DNA from: Lewinellaceae bacterium
GTDB taxonomy: Bacteria > Bacteroidota > Bacteroidia > Chitinophagales > Saprospiraceae
Direction of reading: 5' to 3'
Length of the DNA: 64,000 bases
Assembly: GCA_020636325.1 (NCBI GenBank)
Contig: JACJYC010000022.1
Coordinates: 1-64,000, forward strand
Shown: in pieces, positions 33,507 through 40,342 of the stretch
How positions within the stretch are numbered: the stretch's first letter is position 1
Layout of the letters: every line of letters begins with the position of its first letter
Notes under the pieces: model-generated
Seen by the model: the letters and a program-made list of their open reading frames with translations, nothing else
Database searches by the model: none
Told to the model about the DNA's origin: nothing
Program-made: the position numbers and the translations under genes

Positions 33507-34174
33507 TGATCATGATCAACGTCCTTATCGTCGATGACCACCCCCTGTTCATTGATGGCCTCCGAATGGTGTTGGAAACAGCATCATTTATTCATTCGGT
33601 CGAAACAGCAACCTCCGGAGAGGATGCCCTGGAAAAACTGAAGACTTTTCCGGCCGATATTATCGTACTGGACATTGAAATGCCGGGGATGAACGGTGTC
33701 GAAACCACCAAAGCCATCAAATCCCAATATCAGGGGATTAAAATCATTATCTTGTCCATGCACAAAAACAGGGATTTCATCGGAGAGCTCATCAGCCTGG
33801 GCGTTTCAAGCTACATTCCAAAAGACAAAACAAAAGAAGAGCTCATTACAGCAATTCATAATATTTCCAAGGAAGACCATGCGCGTTATTTCCCTTTGGA
33901 AATTTGGAAAATTGTTGACACCATACCTAAAACAAAACCGACAACTGATTATCATCTGACGCCCAGGGAAAAGCAAGTGCTTTGCAAAATGACAGACCTC
34001 GCCAATGATCCTACCGCAGAAGAAATAGCAATGGCGCTAAACATCAAGGTACTTGCCGTTCGAACCCATATCCGGAATATTAAAAATAAAATCAATCTGA
34101 ATCGTCGCGGTCAACTGATCCATTACGCGATCCAACATAAGATCTGTGACCAGATTAAAGAAATACCGGAGTAG
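33506..34174 (+). CDS. NarL/LuxR-type response regulator (second)
   Basis: The 222-residue protein has a receiver with VLIVDDHPLF, Asp56 in IVLDIEMPGMNG, Ser in IILSMHKN and Lys in YIPKDKTK, and a LuxR-like HTH (about 150-205, LTPREKQVLCKMTDLANDPTAEEIAMAL). The start ATG overlaps the previous stop by one base. Its DNA is more AT-rich than its neighbours. Two regulators with intact receivers behind one kinase suggests branched output or heterodimers (inference). Confidence 0.92.
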   Translation: MIMINVLIVDDHPLFIDGLRMVLETASFIHSVETATSGEDALEKLKTFPADIIVLDIEMPGMNGVETTKAIKSQYQGIKIIILSMHKNRDFIGELISLGVSSYIPKDKTKEELITAIHNISKEDHARYFPLEIWKIVDTIPKTKPTTDYHLTPREKQVLCKMTDLANDPTAEEIAMALNIKVLAVRTHIRNIKNKINLNRRGQLIHYAIQHKICDQIKEIPE

Positions 34175-34188
34175 CAATGTTTTTTGAT

Positions 34189-34231
34189 TTCATCTACTCA
34201 AAATTAAGTAGATGAATTAGTAAATTTTGAG
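34189..34231. promoter_or_regulatory. Interleaved inverted repeats (A-B-A'-B')
   Basis: A is TTCATCTACT (34189-34198) and A' is AGTAGATGAA (34207-34216). B is CTCAAAATT (34197-34205) and B' is AATTTTGAG (34223-34231). A and B overlap by two bases, so the two pairings compete or form a pseudoknot. It lies between the regulator operon and a promoter element and could be an operator or an RNA switch. Confidence 0.5.
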
Positions 34232-34256
34232 GGTTTCTTCCCAGCTGTTCCAACCC

Positions 34257-34264
34257 TATCTTTG
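34257..34264 (+). promoter_or_regulatory. -7 promoter element upstream of the hybrid sensor gene
   Basis: TATCTTTG is an exact TAnnTTTG match. The nearest downstream gene is 359 bases away and a terminator-like hairpin intervenes. Confidence 0.55.
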
Positions 34265-34371
34265 CACCACAACAACCATAAAACATACCCAAATCCTTAT
34301 CTCAGTGTAAACTTTCCCAAAATAAAACCCTTTATATACCCCGGTTTTGGCATCAGCAAACGGATGCCGGC

Positions 34372-34407
34372 AAGGGCGTTGCCAGGTGCAATGCCCTTCT
34401 TTATTTT
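34372..34407 (+). terminator. Terminator or attenuator-like hairpin in the leader of the hybrid sensor gene
   Basis: An 11-bp stem with one G-T pair (AAGGGCGTTGC / GCAATGCCCTT) and CAGGT loop is followed by CTTTATTTT. With the promoter at 34257 it would define an RNA of about 140 bases, or attenuate expression of the gene at 34623. The 448-base gap 34175-34622 holds no convincing gene. Confidence 0.6.
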
Positions 34408-34622
34408 AAGGACCGGTGAATGATGAGTGCCGCTTTCAAAAGCCCCCCAAGCCGGCTTTTAGCCGGTTTATCGGGAATCCTTTCTATATTTGTCGCCTGC
34501 CAGATAAGTGCGTTATGCCCCGGACCGAGAATGTTTATAGCAAAAAGTGAAATTCGAACGGCCCGATGCCGTAAACCGATGGGGAGGCTATTTCATGACG
34601 GTTATTCAACCCTGCTGTTGCA

Positions 34623-37600
34623 ATGGGAACCACCCGGCATTTTTTCCGTAAGACCCTTACACTGGTTCTGACCCTGTTCTTTACGGGCGCTTTACCCCCA
34701 TTCGCCTTTCCTCAAACAGTGCTCTTCAAAGCCCAAAAGCTGACCACTGAAGAGGGCCTCGCCAACCTGATGGCTACCGCCGTATTCAAAGACCAGGAAG
34801 GGTTCATTTGGATCGGCACGGGTTATGGCCTCAACCGGTACGACGGATACAATTTCCGGTTGTTCACCCAGGAAGAAAATGGATTGCAGGCCGATAAGGA
34901 AATTGCCCGGATCGACCAGGACTCCGATGGCAAACTCTGGCTGTTTTACCGGGACGGCATCGAAATCATCCCTCCGCAAAGCCCCATTCTGGCGTTGGAT
35001 ATTTTTGATCCCAAAGCCGGACATGCTGCCCCGTTCGATTCGCTCTTTACCGGCAATGCGCCTTTCAAAACCAGCGAGATCCTGCTCCCGAAAATTCTGG
35101 ACCCCAAAAAAAGAGTATGGATTCACACCAACCGGGGTGAGCTGTTCCGGTACGGCAACGGCCGGTTCAAAAAAATCTACCGGCAGGAAGCCGCCTTTTT
35201 CCAGTATATTTCGATCGATCAAACGGAAAACCTCTGGCTCGGCCTGCAGGACACCCTGCTTTCGATAGATACCCTCGGAAATATCCTGGAGCAGGTAAAA
35301 TTGCCCGGTCAGGTGCTGGGAATATGGCCAGGACCGGATCAGACCATCTGGACTGCCTGCCTGGCCGGTGAGAACCATCAGTTCGGCCTTTGGTGCAAGC
35401 GGCAGGTTGGCCCTTTAACCGCTTTCAGGCTCTCGAAGGACGGCTTGCCCCTCCCGGCCACCCAGTCAGAAAACCTGTTTGTTCACCGCAACCAAAAAGG
35501 ATATTGGTTCGTGAACATCGAAAACCAACTCCACTTGTTCAATCCCGGAGGGGAATGGCTCGGCAACTTCAGCGCCATACCGGAAAAAAATCCGGATACC
35601 CGGTTTTTGAGCTATTTTGAAGACCATGACAAGCTCTGGTTTGCTTCCTCTACCGGAGTGCTTAAGGTAAGCGCCAGGGCCAATCCCTTTCAGCTTATCC
35701 AAAAAAAATCGGATAAGCTATCGGATTGCAGAGGCATTACCGAAGATGAACAAGGGAACATCTATTTTCTGAATTCACAGGTACTCCGGTGGGATGTGCG
35801 CACCCAGAAATGTCAGGAACTCCCGAATTCGGCGGGCGCCGCTTTTGCTCTGCTTCACACGGACAGCCTGATCTGGGCCGGCACCTACGGGGTGAGCCCC
35901 ATGGGCTTCGAATTGAATCTGAATACGCGCCAAAGGCTGGATTACGCCCCCTTCGATCCGGACAAATTCCTGGTTCAATCCATTGCGAAATCCGATCACG
36001 CTGACCGTTATCTCCTGGGGCTGAACCAAGGGCTCGCCTGGCTGGACCTGAAAGCAAAAAAGGTACTGCCGTTTGAGGGATACCGGCCCGGCAACCCCCT
36101 GGACAGCGCACTGGAAAACTGCCAGGTCAATTTCATCCACAAAAACAACGCCGGATACTGGCTGGCGACCGATATCGGCCTATTCTTGCTGAAAGAAAAT
36201 GAGGGCGTCATCCGGCATTTCTACAAAGGGAACGGAGAGCTGCCTTTTGACCATATCCGGCATATCCATGAAGATGCGGACGGCCTGTTCTGGCTGGCCA
36301 CCAAAGGCGGCGGGGTCATTGCCTGGCGCCCCGAACGCCTCCGTTCTGCCGCCCGAAGGTCCTTGCTGCCGGATGCCGCTGATGAACCGGGCTACCGGCA
36401 ATTCACCACCGACGACGGCCTGGCGGACAATTTCACCTACGCCGTCTACGAGGACGATTTCGGGAAACTCTGGATCCCCTGCGACAAAGGGCTGATGCAA
36501 ATGGACAAAGTCTCCTTCAGCATCCGGACTTTCACAACCGACGACGGCCTGCCGCACAACGAATTCAACCACACAGCTCACTTCCAGGCCCGCAACGGCG
36601 CCCTGTACTTCGGGGGACTGGGCGGCCTGATCACCTTCCATCCCCAATCATTTGCGGATGAACCCGTCAACTCGACCCCGCTGGAATGGATCAGCTTATT
36701 TGTCCTGGAAGGCCATGCGGATAAAATGACCAATAAGTCCGGATTGCTCAGCGGATCAGCCTACATCGACATCAACCCTGAGGACAAGTTCATCGAACTC
36801 CATTTTACCCTGCTGGACTTTGACGACGTCGGCAAGCACCGCTACGCTTACCGGATCGAAGGCTATAGCGACACCTGGAATTACATCAACGAAAACTTTA
36901 TCCGCATCACCCACCTGCCTTACGGCGATTATACCCTCCGGATACGCGGACAAAACAGCAGCCTGGGCTGGTCGGACCGCGAATTGACCATGATCCTGCG
37001 CGCCAGAAAGCCGTTTTACCTGCAATGGTGGTTCCTGGCCGCAATGAGCGCATTGGCGGCCGGCGCTATCCTCGCGGTTTGGCGGTGGCGCATAAAAGAA
37101 CTCAAATCGGGAAAGGAACGCCTGGAGGCGGAGGTGCAAAAACGCACGATCACCATCCGGCAGCAGGCAGAGGCATTGAACGCCCTGGACAAGGCCAAAA
37201 CGCGGTTCTTTTCCAATATCACCCACGAGTTCCGGACACCCCTCACCCTGATCACCGGCCCCCTGGAGCAGGTCATGACCGACCATGCGTTACCCACCAT
37301 TTTCAAAAGGCGGATCTTCGGCGTATTGAAAAACGCACGGCACCTCCTGACCCTGATCAACCAGATGCTGGACCTATCCAAGATCGAAGGCGGCAGCATG
37401 AAAGCCGAAGTGACCCGCGGGGACCTTGTCGCCTACACCAAAGAACTCGTCAGCCGGTTCCAGCCGCTGGCCGGCCAAAAGGGCCTGGGTCTGATCTTGC
37501 TGACGCCGCTCGACGGCTGGGAAACCAATTTTGATAAGGATAAATGGGACAAGATCCTGTACAACCTGTTGTCCAACGCCATCAAATTCACACCGGCCGA

Positions 37601-38723
37601 TCAATACGTTCAGGTCAGCCTGACAGCCATCCATAAAAACGCCGGTGATGTTATCCGGTTGGAAGTAAAAGACTCGGGGCCGGGCATCAGCGAAGAACAT
37701 CTGCCCCTGATCTTTGACCGGTTCTTCCAGGCGGATAACACCTCAACCCGCGCACACAGCGGAACCGGCATCGGGTTGGCATTGGTCAAGGAGCTGGTGG
37801 AACTGCAAGGCGGCAGGATTTCCGTAAAAAGCGCCTTGAACCAGGGGGCCACTTTTGAAGTGCTGCTGCCCGTTTTGGAGGCGGAATCGGCCCGCACGCT
37901 GGAGCGCTCCGCCCTGCCGCCCTTGGCGCAGGAAGACAGATCCGCGCTTCCCCCCCGAAAGGCGCCGGAGGATAAGGCCGAAAAACTGGAATTGCTCCTC
38001 ATCGAGGACAATGAGGAAATGCGGGAATACATCCGCTATTGCATCGATCCCGCCCGGTACAACATCACCGAAGCCGCAAACGGCGAAGAAGGCATCCTGA
38101 AAGCGCAAACCCTGATCCCCGATCTGATCATTTCAGATGTCATGATGCCGAAAAAAAACGGGTATGAAGTAACCAAAGCCATCCGGAGCCACATAACCAC
38201 CTCTCATATACCCCTGATATTGCTGACGGCCAGGGCATCCCTGGAAAGCCGGCTGGAAGGCCTGCAAAGGGGAGCCGATGCCTACCTGACCAAGCCGTTC
38301 AGCCCGCAGGAGCTGGTACTGCGCATCAGCAAGCTCATTGAGATCCGCCGACTGTTGCAGAACCGGTACCAGGCAGGAGAGCAAGCGGCGGACAAAGACG
38401 GGCCTTTCCAACAGGAAGATGAGTTCATTGCCGCCCTTCGCACCTTTGTCCTGGAACGCCTCGATGAACCCGGCCTCGACGGCGACCGCATCGGCAGGCA
38501 TTTCGGCATGAGCCGGGTCAGCCTGTACAGAAAACTCAACGCCCTGACCGGCCAATCCATCAGCGATTTTGTACGCGCCACCCGGCTGAACAAGGCGCTG
38601 GAATTGATCAGAGAACGCAAATCCAACCTCTCCGAGATCGCCTACCAAACGGGCTTTTCGTCCATCAGCGCCTTCTCCCGGGCCTTCAAACAAGCCTACG
38701 GAAAAGCCCCTTCCGAAATGTAA
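34623..38723 (+). CDS. Hybrid two-component sensor/regulator (HTCS) with AraC output
   Basis: The 1366-residue one-piece signalling protein has a signal sequence (about 1-31), a periplasmic Reg_prop beta-propeller (about 45-690; blades such as GFIWIGTGYGLNRYDG and GLFWLATKGGGVIAW), a Y_Y_Y domain (about 715-785) and a membrane helix (about 800-822). HisKA follows with His868 in NITHEFRTPLTLITGP, then HATPase (NLLSNAIKF, DSGPGIS, GTGIGLALV), a receiver with Asp1172 in LIISDVMMPKKNG and a C-terminal AraC helix-turn-helix (about 1255-1366). HTCS proteins usually sense extracellular glycans and activate adjacent loci, but no SusC/D or glycoside hydrolase gene is adjacent here. The neighbour downstream is the carrier-protein/ATP-grasp operon, a possible target (inference). 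Confidence 0.95.
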   Translation: MGTTRHFFRKTLTLVLTLFFTGALPPFAFPQTVLFKAQKLTTEEGLANLMATAVFKDQEGFIWIGTGYGLNRYDGYNFRLFTQEENGLQADKEIARIDQDSDGKLWLFYRDGIEIIPPQSPILALDIFDPKAGHAAPFDSLFTGNAPFKTSEILLPKILDPKKRVWIHTNRGELFRYGNGRFKKIYRQEAAFFQYISIDQTENLWLGLQDTLLSIDTLGNILEQVKLPGQVLGIWPGPDQTIWTACLAGENHQFGLWCKRQVGPLTAFRLSKDGLPLPATQSENLFVHRNQKGYWFVNIENQLHLFNPGGEWLGNFSAIPEKNPDTRFLSYFEDHDKLWFASSTGVLKVSARANPFQLIQKKSDKLSDCRGITEDEQGNIYFLNSQVLRWDVRTQKCQELPNSAGAAFALLHTDSLIWAGTYGVSPMGFELNLNTRQRLDYAPFDPDKFLVQSIAKSDHADRYLLGLNQGLAWLDLKAKKVLPFEGYRPGNPLDSALENCQVNFIHKNNAGYWLATDIGLFLLKENEGVIRHFYKGNGELPFDHIRHIHEDADGLFWLATKGGGVIAWRPERLRSAARRSLLPDAADEPGYRQFTTDDGLADNFTYAVYEDDFGKLWIPCDKGLMQMDKVSFSIRTFTTDDGLPHNEFNHTAHFQARNGALYFGGLGGLITFHPQSFADEPVNSTPLEWISLFVLEGHADKMTNKSGLLSGSAYIDINPEDKFIELHFTLLDFDDVGKHRYAYRIEGYSDTWNYINENFIRITHLPYGDYTLRIRGQNSSLGWSDRELTMILRARKPFYLQWWFLAAMSALAAGAILAVWRWRIKELKSGKERLEAEVQKRTITIRQQAEALNALDKAKTRFFSNITHEFRTPLTLITGPLEQVMTDHALPTIFKRRIFGVLKNARHLLTLINQMLDLSKIEGGSMKAEVTRGDLVAYTKELVSRFQPLAGQKGLGLILLTPLDGWETNFDKDKWDKILYNLLSNAIKFTPADQYVQVSLTAIHKNAGDVIRLEVKDSGPGISEEHLPLIFDRFFQADNTSTRAHSGTGIGLALVKELVELQGGRISVKSALNQGATFEVLLPVLEAESARTLERSALPPLAQEDRSALPPRKAPEDKAEKLELLLIEDNEEMREYIRYCIDPARYNITEAANGEEGILKAQTLIPDLIISDVMMPKKNGYEVTKAIRSHITTSHIPLILLTARASLESRLEGLQRGADAYLTKPFSPQELVLRISKLIEIRRLLQNRYQAGEQAADKDGPFQQEDEFIAALRTFVLERLDEPGLDGDRIGRHFGMSRVSLYRKLNALTGQSISDFVRATRLNKALELIRERKSNLSEIAYQTGFSSISAFSRAFKQAYGKAPSEM

Positions 38724-38929
38724 AATCCCGAACAACCGCAAGGGATCTGTTTTCACGCCGATTTACCGCATTTGAAACGAGATGTCAAATGATTGAAACG
38801 GCAGGGAAATCCATGTTGTGCGCCATTTTTCACTTTTGCACCGCTGCCGGACCGGAAATTTACAAAGCCAATTTCAAGGCTGACAAGTCCGCTACCTTTT
38901 ACCTCAGCGATCAAGCGCCGAAAGTTTAT

Positions 38930-39187
38930 ATGCATACTTCAAGTGACAAAATCCCGGATATCCTCCGGTTCATCTTAACGAAGCATTTCAATATTGCCGC
39001 CGACCAGTTCGACTGGAACCGGCCGCTGGAAGACCTTGATGAACAGTTTAAACTCCTCGGCAATCTGGTATATCTGGAACAATTGCTGGAAGAGGAATTC
39101 CAAAAAGAGATACCGCTGCTTGAAAATATCAGTACAACCTACCACACACCCAAAGACATCCTGGTCATCCTGAACGGTGAGGCCTGA
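38930..39187 (+). CDS. Acyl-carrier-protein-like small protein lacking the phosphopantetheine serine
   Basis: The 85-residue acidic helical protein aligns with ACP folds through LRFILTKHFNI, FDWNRPLEDL, LVYLEQLLEEEFQKEIP and TPKDILVIL. At the position of the conserved DSL attachment site it reads LLGNL, so no serine is available for 4'-phosphopantetheine. It could be a degenerate carrier, a scaffold, or a protein substrate whose C-terminus (ILNGEA) is modified by the ATP-grasp ligase encoded 48 bases downstream. ATG at 38930 (MHTSSDKIPDIL) is chosen over 38789: the extra residues do not resemble an ACP, and a TACCTTTT promoter-like element lies at about 38894. Confidence 0.6.
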   Translation: MHTSSDKIPDILRFILTKHFNIAADQFDWNRPLEDLDEQFKLLGNLVYLEQLLEEEFQKEIPLLENISTTYHTPKDILVILNGEA

Positions 39188-39235
39188 ACAGAGACCAGGT
39201 AAAATTTTATTACACCTACATCTAAATAACGGATT

Positions 39236-40342
39236 ATGAAAATTGTATTCCTCAACAGCCGTGACCATTGGCGCAACGGCTGGCTCACCAGTCCCGAAGA
39301 ATTGCAAATCGTTGTAAACATACTGGAGAAGGCGGGTATCGAAACCGCGGCAACCGAGCTGGAAACCGTGGATCAGCTGGAGCGGGTATTGGACGGCATC
39401 CTCCCCGACACCCTGCTCTGGCCCAACGCCTATTTTGTCAACGCCGGCAACGGCAGGATCGTCTGGTTGAACGAATACATTGAAGCCCGCGGCTTGCCCT
39501 TTATCGGCTCAAATGCCAGAACACTCCGGACGGTCCTGGAGAAAGACGCCTGCCAGGCCGTCCTCAGGGAAAACGGCTTGCCCATTCCCGATTTCACCGT
39601 GATCACGCGGGAAAACCTGCCCGACATGGAGGCCCTGATCACTGAGCGCATCGGTTCGTTCCCGGTGGTCCTCAAGCCCACTGCCGAATCCGGCAGCGTG
39701 GGTGTATGCCTCGCTCACGATAGGGATCAGGCGCGCGAAGGGGCCGCCGGAATCCTGGACGAATTCCCCCACAGCAACGTCATTATCGAGGAATTCCTGC
39801 CCAGCGACGATATCACCTGCGGCTTCGTACAGCTCGGCGATCAGGTCATGCTCCTCCCGACGGCCTACCTCGTCAGAACCGCACCGGGCAAAAGCAATAT
39901 CCTGAGCCGCAGGGAAAGGCTCCGCCATTGGGACGACCAGGACAAAGTCATGCCGCATATCGCTGATGCCGATATCCAGGATCAGCTGAAGGACTATATT
40001 CCGCAAATTGCCGCCGCGTTGGAAATCAAAGGCATTACCCGGATCGACGGCCGCCTGGACAAGAACGGGACCCTGCGCTTTTTCGATGTCAACGGACTGC
40101 CCGCGCTTTGTTTCCCGGAAGCCGTCATGGTCAAACAATGCTTCTCCTGTTTCCCGGATCACCCGAAGGAGTTGGTTTTCGAAGCCCTGATCCATACGAT
40201 TGTCCACCACGCCCTTTTGCTGTCCGGCATGCCGGTACCGGAAGCCATCGAACGCCTCAACCTGTTCATGCTGGAAAGCAACCAGGTGATTGTCGGCGAG
40301 GCGGTTGAAAACCCGACAGCCCAGGCATCATTTGAATGTTAA
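39236..40342 (+). CDS. ATP-grasp ligase (D-alanine-D-alanine ligase-like)
   Basis: The 368-residue protein has an N-terminal pre-ATP-grasp domain (MKIVFLNSRDHWRNGW) and then an ATP-grasp fold. Visible motifs are FPVVLKPTAESGSVGV (nucleotide-binding loop), VIIEEFLPSDDITCGF and a metal-binding segment RIDGRLDKNGTLRFFDVNGLPALC. The family joins a carboxylate, activated as acyl phosphate, to an amine or similar nucleophile. It is not the housekeeping Ddl type by context: it sits between a carrier-like gene and a carbamoyltransferase and overlaps the latter by seven bases. A role in making a small peptide-like or amino-acid-derived product is inferred. Confidence 0.82.
   Translation: MKIVFLNSRDHWRNGWLTSPEELQIVVNILEKAGIETAATELETVDQLERVLDGILPDTLLWPNAYFVNAGNGRIVWLNEYIEARGLPFIGSNARTLRTVLEKDACQAVLRENGLPIPDFTVITRENLPDMEALITERIGSFPVVLKPTAESGSVGVCLAHDRDQAREGAAGILDEFPHSNVIIEEFLPSDDITCGFVQLGDQVMLLPTAYLVRTAPGKSNILSRRERLRHWDDQDKVMPHIADADIQDQLKDYIPQIAAALEIKGITRIDGRLDKNGTLRFFDVNGLPALCFPEAVMVKQCFSCFPDHPKELVFEALIHTIVHHALLLSGMPVPEAIERLNLFMLESNQVIVGEAVENPTAQASFEC

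Noticed and set aside
34420..34671. Small open frame of 83 codons with a lipoprotein-like N-terminus before the hybrid sensor gene
   Set aside because: It overlaps the sensor gene start in another frame, has several rare-looking Cys/Arg stretches and no conserved features; coding is not supported.
38789..38929. Upstream extension of the carrier-like gene (47 codons)
   Set aside because: The extra residues do not resemble an ACP and include a promoter-like TACCTTTT; the start at 38930 gives a complete small fold.
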